Assembly (NCBI GenBank): GCA_965199745.1
Contig: CBDATB010000001.1
Location: forward strand, 1-60,437
From: CBDATB01 sp965199745
GTDB taxonomy: Bacteria > Bacteroidota > Bacteroidia > Cytophagales > Flammeovirgaceae
Direction: 5' to 3'
Length of the DNA stretch: 60,437 bases
The notes below the pieces were generated by a model. That model saw nothing but the letters and a program-made list of their open reading frames with translations. It made no database searches and was not told the DNA's origin. Below, one piece after another: positions 8,947 through 18,091 of this stretch. The position numbers were made by a program, and so were the translations under genes. Numbering within the stretch: position 1 is the first letter of the stretch; each line of letters begins with the position of its first letter.

Positions 8947-9657
8947 TTATTGCGACGTCGCCGCAATCGCGGCGACACTAATGGATGAGATGCCTTTATC
9001 TTCTAAGGTGGTTGCGCAGGCTTCAATGGTAGAGCCTGTGGTAATTACATCGTCTACCAGCAAAATGTGCTTGCCGACAATAGCGTTTTTATCTATCACT
9101 GAAAAAATATCCTCTACATTCTTCCAGCGTGCATATCGATTTTTTGTAGTTTGCGATTGATTTGCCTGAACTCTGGCTATCAAACTATTTGACCAGGGCA
9201 GGTTCATAACTTCCGACAGACCTTGGGCAAAATAATCGCTTTGGTTGTAGCCTCGTTTTTTTTGTCTTGAGCTATGCAGAGGAACAGGCAGTATTAGATC
9301 GAATTCTTGAACCAATCCATCAGATGCAAGTAGGCATGCATACCACTCACCCATTGCTTTACCAATTTCTTTGGCTCCTTCATACTTTAGGTGGTGTATG
9401 ATATTTTGTACGGTACCTTTTTTAGTTAATTTCAGGTATGCAAGGGCATATTTTAGATTAACCCTACCGTAAAATCTTTTTTTTAATTCGTTTGCATCAT
9501 TGAGGTGGTAGTCTGTCAAAGGAAGTTCATTTTTGCAAAATGTACACAATATGTATTCGTTATTAGCAAGGATATGGTTGCAGCAAACACAAGGTTGTGG
9601 AAATGCCACATACATGAGTTTTTCTACAACATTTTTCAGTATAGATGCTACTTGCAT
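8947..9657 (-). CDS. comF: ComF family phosphoribosyltransferase-like protein
   Basis: 236 aa. An N-terminal zinc-ribbon-like region has Cys23/25/26 and Cys38/41 (PQPCVCC and LCTFC). A type I phosphoribosyltransferase domain follows, with the PRPP loop ILLVDDVITTGST near residues 198-209. ComF is a cytosolic partner of natural-transformation DNA uptake in competent bacteria and is widely conserved in non-competent ones. It starts 6 bp after the TPR gene stop, so it is translated in the same unit. The ComEA-like HhH protein is encoded elsewhere in the window (14.4 kb). Confidence 0.88.
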   Translation of the reverse strand: MQVASILKNVVEKLMYVAFPQPCVCCNHILANNEYILCTFCKNELPLTDYHLNDANELKKRFYGRVNLKYALAYLKLTKKGTVQNIIHHLKYEGAKEIGKAMGEWYACLLASDGLVQEFDLILPVPLHSSRQKKRGYNQSDYFAQGLSEVMNLPWSNSLIARVQANQSQTTKNRYARWKNVEDIFSVIDKNAIVGKHILLVDDVITTGSTIEACATTLEDKGISSISVAAIAATSQ

Positions 9658-9663
9658 ATGCTG

Positions 9664-11304
9664 CTATTTTTGTGTGAGTGCAGTCATATTATCAATAATT
9701 TCTTGCTGTAGGTTAGAGGCATTATTCCCGTAAACTTGCTTTATGAGTATTAATGCCTGCCTGTAGAGTTTCAAAGCATTTGACTTGTCGCCTAAACATT
9801 TATTGATATCGGCTCTCTGTTTTAAACTCACAGCAGCTTCTTTGCTATTGCGTCCGTAATACTCGGTATAAATAGCATTAATCTCTTGAATAATAGGCTT
9901 GGCTTGTTTGCACTCTTTCCTTCTCATGTATACATCATACAATCCTGTCAGGGACTTAGCATAACTGGGATGGCGGTTACCGAGGTTTTTTTCCCTAATG
10001 CCTTTTGTAGTCTTAAATAAGACTTCAGCTTCTAGCAATCTTTCTCCTTCCATGTATAGACGGGCTAGCTTGTCAATAGACTTAGGGTATAGCGTATCTT
10101 GCTCGCCGTAGTTATCCTTAATACTATTTATTACTTTGGTTAGTTGCTCTTCAGCTTGCTTTTTTTCACCACTGAGCAAGTAAATATCAGATAATTGGAT
10201 CAGGGTAGTAATATAAGATTTATCTTTATTATCCAATATCTTTTCCTGAATACTTAGGGCCTTTTTCAATCTTGTTTCGGCAGTTGCATAGCTTTTCAAT
10301 TTTTGATCACCTGCTGCCAGCGAAATTAGTATGCTTGCATATTCAGGGCTTTCTTCGGAATAGACTTTTTTTACTAGTTCTAGTTTTTCTTTCAGTAATA
10401 TTTTGGCTTCATCATATTCTTCAATAGCATTAAATATTACAGATACTTTTTCTAATTCTTCTATATATTCTTTTGAGTTTGCGTCGAGTACCCTTTTTTG
10501 TAATTGCAGGTAATACTTGTAGGCAATAACGGTGTATTTTTTATCTTTTAGCAAGCGGTAACTTTTGGCAATATTCTCATAATTTTTTACATATTCTTTT
10601 TCTTGTTTCTCAGTAGCAATCGCACTTCTAACATACTCTCTATAAATGTTTATACTTTCCCTATAATCACCTATTTGATAATAAAAATCTGCATATTCTT
10701 GTAATATATTGAGATATTTATCTGATTTAATACCATAAATATCTTTACCCAAACTGTATGCTATTTTGTAGGTAGTTTTTGCTCTATCGTATTTTTTTGC
10801 TTTCGAGAGCAGATGTGCCACGCGAGCCGTCAACTCCAGATAATGTTTGTCCTTACCACTGCCTGAAGTTTCTCTAATTTTAATGGCTTTTTCATAAGTA
10901 GCAACAGACTGCTTAACTCTACCTGTATGCTCATAACTTACACCTAGGCGTTCCAGCACGTTGGCATATTCTTCAGTGGTATTTTTATTTTCTGCTCGCA
11001 ACTGCTTTTCTAAAGCCAGATAAGTGGTTGTGCTGTTTTGGAAATCTTCTTGTGCTTCATAGACTTTTCCCAGTGCCTTTAGAGTAGATTTATAATTTTT
11101 GTGTGAAGTACCATATTTTTTGGCAGCAATTGTTCTTGCTTGCACCAACACGATAGCTGATTTTTTATATTCCTTTTGCTGAAAAAGTGCTTGACCTTTT
11201 CCATAGTATTGCTCCCATTCTTGCCCAATCATATGGAAGCAAATATGAGACATCGACAACAAACACAAAAGCGGTAGCGATTTTTGTAAACGTATTTTTA
11301 GCAT
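9664..11304 (-). CDS. Exported tetratricopeptide (kinesin-light-chain-like TPR) protein
   Basis: 546 aa. A hydrophobic N-terminus (PLLCLLSMSHICFHMIG) looks like a signal peptide. The rest is a chain of ~42-residue TPR units with the kinesin-light-chain flavour: repeated 'A...Y..AL.I.....G..hp.y...l..LA.lY...' patterns, e.g. RLGVSYEHTGRVKQSVATYE and LARLYMEGERLLEAEVLF. It is probably a periplasmic or surface scaffold; the partner is unknown. It heads a close minus-strand run with comF, the phosphatase and mutY. The run starts after a 156-bp gap containing a CAAATTTA (TAAATTTG on the minus strand) at 11372-11379, a possible -7 box, with no good -33 match. Confidence 0.8.
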   Translation of the reverse strand: MLKIRLQKSLPLLCLLSMSHICFHMIGQEWEQYYGKGQALFQQKEYKKSAIVLVQARTIAAKKYGTSHKNYKSTLKALGKVYEAQEDFQNSTTTYLALEKQLRAENKNTTEEYANVLERLGVSYEHTGRVKQSVATYEKAIKIRETSGSGKDKHYLELTARVAHLLSKAKKYDRAKTTYKIAYSLGKDIYGIKSDKYLNILQEYADFYYQIGDYRESINIYREYVRSAIATEKQEKEYVKNYENIAKSYRLLKDKKYTVIAYKYYLQLQKRVLDANSKEYIEELEKVSVIFNAIEEYDEAKILLKEKLELVKKVYSEESPEYASILISLAAGDQKLKSYATAETRLKKALSIQEKILDNKDKSYITTLIQLSDIYLLSGEKKQAEEQLTKVINSIKDNYGEQDTLYPKSIDKLARLYMEGERLLEAEVLFKTTKGIREKNLGNRHPSYAKSLTGLYDVYMRRKECKQAKPIIQEINAIYTEYYGRNSKEAAVSLKQRADINKCLGDKSNALKLYRQALILIKQVYGNNASNLQQEIIDNMTALTQK

Positions 11305-11460
11305 GATGGATGTAAATATTAGTCATTGAATCTATTTGTAGATGCCAAATTACATAAAAAAAAGCGAACAGCAAATTTAGTCTCTTTGTTATACAAAAAT
11401 TAAGCGAGTGGTGGGTTTTCCTTGGTATTGTGCAAAAAGCAGCGATTTTTAAGCAAATAT

Positions 11461-12972
11461 TCAAATGTCTTTATCATCGCTAAGGTCGTCTATAGAAAAC
11501 ATGCTACTCATCAGATCGCTGAAATTCATGGAAGAAACCAGTACTTTTTTGCTTAGCATAGAAAATTCGGCTAATCCATGTAGTGCAAATTCCATCATAA
11601 AAAATTTAAGTGCTTCTTCTTCTCTTTTATAGTACCTATCAATCAACTCTTTCAAACCTGACACTTCCAATAATACGTTTTTATATTCCTGGTTGCTGGT
11701 ATCGTTCAGTAAGTTTATTTCGTTATTATTGCCAAACCATTTTATTATTTTACGGTACACGTTTGTGTCTTTTTTCTTTTTTTCCGATTCGGGATCAGGA
11801 AAATGCTTAACAAACAATGTTCTAATAGCCTTGTCGATAAGGTTTTGTGCAACAATAGCCACGCCTTCTTGCTCTCCTTCATAGACCAGCTCTACCTTAC
11901 CTGCAATTGCCGGCATAACTGCCCAAAAATCGGAAATTCTAACACTTGTATTTTGCTCGTTGTTTAGCAGCATTCGACGTTCTGCCGCACTGATAAAATT
12001 TTCGTAAGCCGAAATTGTCAGCCGAGCTGATACACCGCTTTTTTCATCTATGTATTCACTTGTCCTTGCTTCAAAAGCAATTTGCTCGATTAAGTCTTTA
12101 GCTATTGAATAACAAACTATTGAGTCTTTCTGCGCGGGTTTAATACGTGCCTCTTGTTGAGTAATTTGTTTGCTAACTACTGTTGATTTCGGGTAATGTG
12201 TTAATATTTGGCTGTCAATGCGGTCTTTCAGTGGAGTAACAATGCTACCTCTATTGGTATAATCTTCAGGATTGGCAGTAAACACAAACTGTATGTCGAG
12301 CGGTATTCTCAGCTGAAAACCTCTGATTTGAATATCTCCTTCTTGTAGAATATTGAACAGTGCTACTTGGATTCGCGCTTGCAAGTCAGGTAGTTCATTA
12401 ATAACAAATAAGCTTCGGTTAGAACGAGGTATTAGCCCGTAATGGATAACTCGCTCGTCAGAATAAGGCAGTTGTAAATTAGCCGCTTTGATGGGGTCTA
12501 TATCACCGATTAGGTCTGCCACCGACACGTCGGGGGTAGCTAGCTTTTCATTGTATCTTTCTTCGCGGTGCATCCATGTAATAGGGGTATTGTCGCCTTT
12601 TTCGGCAATGAGGTCTTTGGCGTATCGCGAAAGCACTTGATACGGGTCGTCGTTGAGTTCTGAGCCAGCTACTATTGGAATATACTCATCAAGTAGTTGA
12701 ATCATGAGCCGCGCTAAGCGTGTTTTAGCTTGCCCACGAAGTCCTAATAGGTTGATATGATGCATAGATAAAATAGCTCTATGCAGGTCAGGAATGACTG
12801 TTTCGTCATAACCGTATATTTGACTAAAAACATTTTGGCGGTTGTGAAATGTCTTTATTAGATTATATCTGAGTTCTTCTTTAATACTTTTACTTTCGTA
12901 ACCAGCCGCTTTTAGCTCGCCCAACGTAGTGATTTTCAGTAGTTTTTCTGCTCGTATACACTGTTTTTTCAT
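11461..12972 (-). CDS. MoxR / magnesium-chelatase-type AAA+ ATPase
   Basis: 503 aa. The AAA+ core has a Walker A of the GLRGQAKTR type (as in ChlI/BchI-like 'G..G.AKT'), a Walker B region LFVINELPDLQARIQVALFN (with Asn-Glu where Asp-Glu is usual), FTANPEDYTNRGSIVTPLKDRI as the sensor-1/arginine-finger segment, and a lid domain further on (SARLTISAYENFISAAERR). These ATPases usually act as chaperones with a vWA-domain partner. The window's DUF58 (vWA-like) gene lies 18 kb away, and the adjacent genes are argD and the TPR gene, so the partner is not obvious. The C-terminal ~100 residues are family-specific. Confidence 0.82.
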   Translation of the reverse strand: MKKQCIRAEKLLKITTLGELKAAGYESKSIKEELRYNLIKTFHNRQNVFSQIYGYDETVIPDLHRAILSMHHINLLGLRGQAKTRLARLMIQLLDEYIPIVAGSELNDDPYQVLSRYAKDLIAEKGDNTPITWMHREERYNEKLATPDVSVADLIGDIDPIKAANLQLPYSDERVIHYGLIPRSNRSLFVINELPDLQARIQVALFNILQEGDIQIRGFQLRIPLDIQFVFTANPEDYTNRGSIVTPLKDRIDSQILTHYPKSTVVSKQITQQEARIKPAQKDSIVCYSIAKDLIEQIAFEARTSEYIDEKSGVSARLTISAYENFISAAERRMLLNNEQNTSVRISDFWAVMPAIAGKVELVYEGEQEGVAIVAQNLIDKAIRTLFVKHFPDPESEKKKKDTNVYRKIIKWFGNNNEINLLNDTSNQEYKNVLLEVSGLKELIDRYYKREEEALKFFMMEFALHGLAEFSMLSKKVLVSSMNFSDLMSSMFSIDDLSDDKDI

Positions 12973-13035
12973 ATTATTTTTACTTGGATAAAATTCTTTA
13001 AATGCTTACTATTTTGCGTAAATTTAAGCTATTTA

Positions 13036-14175
13036 TTAGACAGCTGTACTCGTCAGCATTTTTTCAAAAGAGTCAATAAAAATATCTGCATGCTCAGTTG
13101 TCATAACAAGTGGTGGTAAAAGCCTAATAACATTTTTATCTGAAGAGCCGCCTGTAAAAATATGCATGTCTTTTAGTAAGTTTTTTCTCAGTTGAGTAGT
13201 AGGAAATCCCATATCAATACCGAGCATAAGACCTGTCCCTCTAACTTCTTTAATAAAGGGCATTACTTTTAGTTTTTCTATTAGGTAGTTGCCTGTTTTT
13301 GTTGCATTTTCCATCAAACGCTCCCCTGCGATAATGTCTAGAACTGCTATGGCAGCGGTACAAGCCAGATGATTGCCGCCAAAAGTACTGCCCAATAAAC
13401 CAAAAGAAGGTTTGAATTTGGGGCTTATTAACACTCCTCCAATAGGCAAACCATTACCCATACTTTTGGCAACAGTAATCATATCGGGCTGTATATCGCT
13501 GTGTTGGTGGGCAAAAAATTTACCTGTTCGACCATAACCTGACTGTACCTCATCGAGTATTAACACAGAATTATATCTTTCACAAATGAGCTTGAGTTCT
13601 TTCAGGAAGTTTTGTTCAGGCACTACAATTCCTCCCACACCCTGTATGCCTTCCACAATGACTGCGCAAATTTCATTTTCAGAAAAAACCTGATAGAGTG
13701 CTTCCAAGTCCCCCAAAACTGTAAATATTACTTCGTGCTTTTTGTTGAAAGGTGCTTGGATAGCTGAATTGTCTGTTACGGCTACAGCCCCTGAGGTTCT
13801 GCCGTGAAAACTTTTTTTAAAAGCAAGTACCTTAGTTCTCTCATTGTAAAATGAGGCTAGTTTCAAGGCGTTTTCGTTGGCTTCTGCTCCTGAGTTGGTG
13901 AGAAACAACTGATAATACTCATAGCCAGAAAGCCTTCCGAGCTTCTTGGCTAATTCGTTTTGCAATTTATTTTTTACACTGTTGGAGTAAAAAATCAACT
14001 GGTCTATCTGTTTTTTGAGAGCAGCCCTATAGTCGGGATGGTTATGCCCGACCGATATAACTGCATGTCCCCCGTAAAGGTCAAGGTATTTCTGACCTTC
14101 TCGGTCGAAAATATAGATCCCCTCGCCTTGCACAGGTTCTAAATCATAGCTTGGATAGACCTTGAAAATATTCAT
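13036..14175 (-). CDS. argD: Acetylornithine aminotransferase (class III PLP)
   Basis: 379 aa. Converts N-acetylglutamate semialdehyde to N-acetylornithine in arginine synthesis. The start MNIFKVYPSYDLEPVQGEG is typical for this family. It has LTNSGAEANENALKLA, FKKSFHGRTSGAVAVT, LILDEVQSGYGRTG (Asp binds the PLP ring nitrogen) and ITVAKSMGNGLPIGG with the Schiff-base Lys. Other arg genes are not in the window, so it is a singleton here. An ornithine or succinylornithine role is the main alternative. Confidence 0.85.
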   Translation of the reverse strand: MNIFKVYPSYDLEPVQGEGIYIFDREGQKYLDLYGGHAVISVGHNHPDYRAALKKQIDQLIFYSNSVKNKLQNELAKKLGRLSGYEYYQLFLTNSGAEANENALKLASFYNERTKVLAFKKSFHGRTSGAVAVTDNSAIQAPFNKKHEVIFTVLGDLEALYQVFSENEICAVIVEGIQGVGGIVVPEQNFLKELKLICERYNSVLILDEVQSGYGRTGKFFAHQHSDIQPDMITVAKSMGNGLPIGGVLISPKFKPSFGLLGSTFGGNHLACTAAIAVLDIIAGERLMENATKTGNYLIEKLKVMPFIKEVRGTGLMLGIDMGFPTTQLRKNLLKDMHIFTGGSSDKNVIRLLPPLVMTTEHADIFIDSFEKMLTSTAV

Positions 14176-14354
14176 TATTTTCTGATTAAAATATTATACA
14201 TTTGTGGCGGTGAGAGCTGTTTTTTCAATAAACATGCTAAAAAAACAGCGATTGCTCATCTACATAAAGCACCCAGAAAAGTATATTCTTTTGTTGGCAA
14301 ATATCTTAACACTATTCTGAATTACAAAAGCTTTAACGTCATAATAATATAGTC

Positions 14355-15302
14355 GTGCGAAAGAAAATACACTTAATGTTACGAAACGGACTCGGACTCA
14401 CTCAAAAGGAAATAGCAGGCTTTGCCATTGTATTGTGTCTGCTTATGTGTTATTTATTTGTTCATTTTACTTTGTATCATTACAACTATCCTCAGATTTC
14501 TGTTATTGACTCTGCTGAAACAGCACGCCTTCAAAGGCTAATGGATCAAATGTATAGTTCAAACACTTTTGCCACCACTCTTGTTCCTTTCAATCCTAAT
14601 ATGGTCAATAGTGAAGAATGGCAAGCACTTGGCTTAGAAAGATACTTGGCAGAAAGAATTATTAAATATAGAAAAAAAGGAGGAAAATTTTATGAGAAAC
14701 AGGATCTGAAAAAAATTTATGGCTTTCCCGAAGATTTATACGAACAACTATACCCTTATATTAATATTCCAAAGGAAAGGGTTTTAGTAAAAAAAGAAAA
14801 ACCAGCAAAGAGAGTACATAAAAAAAGAAAATATCAACCTCAAGCATATTATCTAGAAAAACAAAATGAACCAAAAGCGAAAATTTTTGAAATTAATGCT
14901 GCTAAACCTCAACATTTAATGCAGGTAAAGGGAATTGGTGAGAAGCTGGCAAAAAGAATTATTAATTTCAGGGCAAAATTGGGCGGCTTTTATCACAAAT
15001 TGCAAATCGATAAGGTGTATCATTTACCCCCCGACGTAGCTGAAAAGCTAAAAGAATGCATTACTTTAGATACTGCATTAATAAAAAAAATACCCATCAA
15101 TTTTGCCACAGTCAAAGAGCTTAGCCGACATCCTTATATCCAGTATAAAATGGCAACGATTATTGTCAATTATCGAGAGCAGCATGGGTTTTACCGCCAA
15201 ATGCAAGACCTTTATGCTATTAAAATTTTTAACCCACAACAGTTACAAAAAATACAACCTTACTTGTCGTTTGCTGCAAGCGATAAGAAAAACGACTTAT
15301 GA
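14355..15302 (+). CDS. ComEA-like helix-hairpin-helix protein with N-terminal membrane anchor
   Basis: 315 aa from a GTG at 14355; an ATG at 14376 is the alternative. One membrane segment at residues ~20-40 (FAIVLCLLMCYLFVHF) anchors it, facing the periplasm. Three HhH-type regions follow: near 70-130 (LGLERYLAERIIKYRKKGG, then KIYGFPEDLYEQLYPYI), near 180-235 (INAAKPQHLMQVKGIGEKLA, LPPDVAEKL) and near 245-305 (INFATVKELSRHPYIQYKMA). The middle unit carries the canonical KGIGEKLA loop. ComEA-type proteins bind incoming DNA; the multi-HhH Bacteroidota form is usually annotated as a helix-hairpin-helix protein. Its stop overlaps the ispD start (TTATGA). Confidence 0.8.
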   Translation: MRKKIHLMLRNGLGLTQKEIAGFAIVLCLLMCYLFVHFTLYHYNYPQISVIDSAETARLQRLMDQMYSSNTFATTLVPFNPNMVNSEEWQALGLERYLAERIIKYRKKGGKFYEKQDLKKIYGFPEDLYEQLYPYINIPKERVLVKKEKPAKRVHKKRKYQPQAYYLEKQNEPKAKIFEINAAKPQHLMQVKGIGEKLAKRIINFRAKLGGFYHKLQIDKVYHLPPDVAEKLKECITLDTALIKKIPINFATVKELSRHPYIQYKMATIIVNYREQHGFYRQMQDLYAIKIFNPQQLQKIQPYLSFAASDKKNDL

Positions 15303-15979
15303 AAAAATACGCTATCATTGTAGCAGGAGGCATTGGCACTCGCATGAAAAGCGATATACCCAAGCAGTTTATGTGTTTGGCCAACCAGCCTATACTCATG
15401 CACACAGTGAAGAAATTTTATTCGGCTGATAATACCATAAAAATCGTTGTAGTGCTGGCAAGGCAAGAGTGGAATAAATGGAAAAGCCTTACCCATTCGC
15501 ATGGTTTTGATATCCCTCATGAACTGGTGGCGGGGGGGGACACTCGTTTTCAATCAGTTAAAAATGCTTTGTCGTATGTCACTGAAACTGGTTTGGTAGC
15601 GGTGCATGATGGTGTTAGACCTTTTGTAAGTATGGCAATTATCCGCAAATGTTTTGAAATTGCCGCACAGAAAGGAAGTGCTATTGTTACAGTCTCTATC
15701 AAAGATTCAATTAGAAAAGTAGCAGAATTTAGCAATCAGTCTGTGCCAAGACAAAACTACCGGTTGGTACAAACGCCACAGGTTTTTCGTACAGACATCA
15801 TCACAAAAGCCTATATGCAACAAGAGGAAATTTTTTTTACCGACGATGCCAGTGTAGTAGAGCAAGCAGGTCATACCGTTTATTTGATAACAGGTGATTA
15901 TAAAAATATTAAAATTACTACCCCTGAAGATTTATTGTTTGCAAAGGCATTAACTAACTCGAATCAAGGGTTGAGTTGA
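15299..15979 (+). CDS. ispD: 2-C-methyl-D-erythritol 4-phosphate cytidylyltransferase
   Basis: 226 aa. Transfers CMP from CTP to MEP in the non-mevalonate isoprenoid pathway. Motifs: IIVAGGIGTRMKSDIPKQF (nucleotide-binding loop with the GxGxR and PKQ residues), HELVAGGDTRFQSVKNAL, LVAVHDGVRPFVS, QTPQVFRTD, FTDDASVVE and KITTPEDL, in the family order. The ATG overlaps the stop of the upstream HhH gene by 4 bp, indicating translational coupling. Length is normal. Confidence 0.96.
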   Translation: MKKYAIIVAGGIGTRMKSDIPKQFMCLANQPILMHTVKKFYSADNTIKIVVVLARQEWNKWKSLTHSHGFDIPHELVAGGDTRFQSVKNALSYVTETGLVAVHDGVRPFVSMAIIRKCFEIAAQKGSAIVTVSIKDSIRKVAEFSNQSVPRQNYRLVQTPQVFRTDIITKAYMQQEEIFFTDDASVVEQAGHTVYLITGDYKNIKITTPEDLLFAKALTNSNQGLS

Positions 15980-16089
15980 AAAACCAGTCTTAAAAATGCA
16001 ATACAGGCAGGTGAGAAATCGTAGATAGGCTGCCTTTGAAGAAATGCAACGATATTTTTGCGAAACTCGGCATCAAAAATATTTTTCAT
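15964..16089 (-). CDS. Candidate 41-aa small ORF coupled to the acetyltransferase gene
   Basis: The ATG (16087-16089) overlaps the TGA stop of the sugar acetyltransferase gene in an ATGA arrangement, and the frame runs to a TGA at 15964-15966. The peptide begins MKNIFDAEFRKNIVAFLQRQ and continues PIYDFSPACIAFLRLVFQ before LNP. The composition is protein-like, an amphipathic helix followed by a hydrophobic stretch. I do not recognise the family. Its last 16 bp are antisense to the end of ispD. It could be a real coupled small protein, the start of a truncated gene, or chance. Confidence 0.35.
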   Translation of the reverse strand: MKNIFDAEFRKNIVAFLQRQPIYDFSPACIAFLRLVFQLNP

Positions 16090-16643
16090 AATGTTTTGAT
16101 TATCCTACAGGGATTTCCTGCTGCAAAAACATCGGGAGGAATATCTTTTGTAACTACACTACCCGCACCGATGGTTGTATTATCGCCAATGTGTACACCC
16201 GAGCAGACGATTACTCCACCTCCCAGCCAAACCTTATCGCCAATATGAATAGGTGCAGCCAACTCAGGACCTTTTATTCTTTCTGCTGGGTTCAAAGGAT
16301 GATAGGCTGTATATATTTGTACATTAGGCCCTAGCATCACATCATTGCCAATGACTACTCTTGCGCAGTCAAGAATAGTACAGTTATAGTTGATAAAAAG
16401 GTTATTTCCTACAGCAATATGACAACCATAATCACAGTAGAAAGGAGCATTGATAAGTATATGATTACCCATTTTGCCCAATAATTTACGAAGTATTTTA
16501 TTTTTGGCTTCCTCAGCAGTATGGTCGGTTTGGTTATAAAGTGAAAAAAGTTGTTTTGCCCTATTGCTCATACGTCTCAATTCGGGGTCGGTGGCTGTGT
16601 ACAACTCTCCTGCGAGCATTTTTTCCAATTCTGTTTTTATCAT
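16086..16643 (-). CDS. maa: Maltose/galactoside-type sugar O-acetyltransferase
   Basis: 185 aa. Acetyl-CoA-dependent left-handed beta-helix (hexapeptide) transferase. An N-terminal Mac domain starts TELEKMLAGELYTATDPEL. Hexapeptide repeats follow: PFYCDYGCHIAVGNNLFINY, VVIGNDVMLGPNVQIY, catalytic His in TAYHPLNPAERI, then IGDKVWLGGGVIVCSGV and IGDNTTIGAGSVVTKDIP, ending VFAAGNPCRII. The acceptor sugar cannot be told; Maa and LacA/NodL are near relatives. It begins 27 bp after the aminotransferase gene stop, so the two are probably co-transcribed. Confidence 0.88.
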   Translation of the reverse strand: MIKTELEKMLAGELYTATDPELRRMSNRAKQLFSLYNQTDHTAEEAKNKILRKLLGKMGNHILINAPFYCDYGCHIAVGNNLFINYNCTILDCARVVIGNDVMLGPNVQIYTAYHPLNPAERIKGPELAAPIHIGDKVWLGGGVIVCSGVHIGDNTTIGAGSVVTKDIPPDVFAAGNPCRIIKTL

Positions 16644-16670
16644 AATATTGAATATTACTTCACCGTATGA

Positions 16671-17837
16671 TTATTTGGATAAATAAACCAATATACGCGT
16701 CAAGGCCTCTTGGAAAAGCTCGATTTTACTGCATAAAGAAATACGTATATGCCTTTGTCCAGCTGTGCCAAAAATAAATCCAGGTGTAATGAAAACATGT
16801 GCCTGATATAATATATTGTCAACCATAGCTTCTACTTCTTTGATGTGTTCAGGTATTTTTGCCCAAACAAACAGGCCTACTTGCTTTTTGTCATAAGTGC
16901 AACCTAGCGCATCCATAATTTTCCAAGCATATTTACGCCGTTTGCTATAAATTTTATTGCGTTGCTCGTGCCATGATAGTGGGCTTTGAAGTGCCTGGAT
17001 GGCTGCCAACTGCAGAGGCTTAAACATACCCGAGTCCATATTGCTTTTTACTTTTAAGATAGCATTGATATAATCTGCTATTCCCGCTACCCAACCCAAG
17101 CGCCAACCAGCCATATTATGCGACTTGCTCAAAGAGTTTAGCTCCAGAGCTACTTCTTTAGCTCCTGAAACAGACATTAGGCTTTCAAAACGGTCGTTGA
17201 GGATGAGGCTATATGGGTTATCGTTTACCAGAAGGAAACGATATTTTTTTGCCAGCTGAATTAATGATTCAAAAAGTTTGGGCGATGCCGATGAACCTGT
17301 GGGCATATTCGGATAACTAAGCCACATGAGTTTTACTTTAGATAAATCTTGTTTTTCCAAAGCCTTTACATCGGGCTGCCACCCCTGACACTCATCCAAA
17401 TTGTAAGTGATGATTCTAGCACCTACTAGTTTGGCAACAGCACTGTAAGCGGGGTAGCCCGGATTGGGTACCAACACGCTATCCGCTTTGTTGAGAAAAG
17501 CCATTGAGATGTGCATAATACCTTCTTTAGAGCCGATGAGCGGCAGAATTTCTGTTTTAGGATTTAACTCAACACCATACACTCTGTCAAGCCATTTACT
17601 AATTCCTTCTCTAAGCTCAGGTAAGCCTCGGTACGACTGATAGCCGTGGCTTTCCGAGTCAAAAACAGTACTTGCCAGCTTTCGGCAGACAGTCATATCT
17701 GGCATCATATCTGGGTTTCCAATACCTAAATTGATAACATCATGTTTTTGTCTACGCATTTGTCGGATCTCTTGTAGTTTGGTAGAAAAATAATATTCCG
17801 ATATGCCCTCAATGCGATCGGCGGCGGGTATAATCAT
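16671..17837 (-). CDS. Class I/II PLP aminotransferase (aspartate/aromatic/LL-DAP-like)
   Basis: 388 aa. Fold-type I aminotransferase with VINLGIGNPDMMP, SHGYQSYRGLPELREGI, VPNPGYPAYSAVAKLVGA, VNDNPYSLIL (PLP-ring Asp/Tyr region), SLSKSHNMAGWRLGW (Schiff-base Lys) and a C-terminal HIRISLC (substrate-carboxylate Arg). Many Bacteroidota carry a close relative beside pheA and prephenate dehydrogenase, suggesting an aromatic or prephenate transaminase role. Here it sits with a sugar acetyltransferase instead, and the window's pheA is broken. An LL-diaminopimelate or alanine aminotransferase role is also possible. Confidence 0.78.
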   Translation of the reverse strand: MIIPAADRIEGISEYYFSTKLQEIRQMRRQKHDVINLGIGNPDMMPDMTVCRKLASTVFDSESHGYQSYRGLPELREGISKWLDRVYGVELNPKTEILPLIGSKEGIMHISMAFLNKADSVLVPNPGYPAYSAVAKLVGARIITYNLDECQGWQPDVKALEKQDLSKVKLMWLSYPNMPTGSSASPKLFESLIQLAKKYRFLLVNDNPYSLILNDRFESLMSVSGAKEVALELNSLSKSHNMAGWRLGWVAGIADYINAILKVKSNMDSGMFKPLQLAAIQALQSPLSWHEQRNKIYSKRRKYAWKIMDALGCTYDKKQVGLFVWAKIPEHIKEVEAMVDNILYQAHVFITPGFIFGTAGQRHIRISLCSKIELFQEALTRILVYLSK

Positions 17838-18091
17838 AAATATCTAATTTTAGTAGCTAACCCTTCGATATTTTCGGCTATTGCAGTAATAAAATTTTTT
17901 TCATATTTTGTGCCTAGTTTGCTTGCATAACGCAGCTTTACAAACATAATAAAAAATAATATGCGCAGTGGTGTAAGCACAATTTATCTTTTGTAATACA
18001 ACAAGAAAATCATATACCTGACCGAGTTGTTTCGGTCGTAAATAGAGTAAACCGATAATATACCAAACCGAGCCAGCTAAGAGTGCCTTAC

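Noticed and set aside
16036..16248. Plus-strand 70-aa reading frame
   Set aside because: It lies opposite the acetyltransferase, which has unmistakable hexapeptide repeats; the plus-strand peptide is repetitive shadow.
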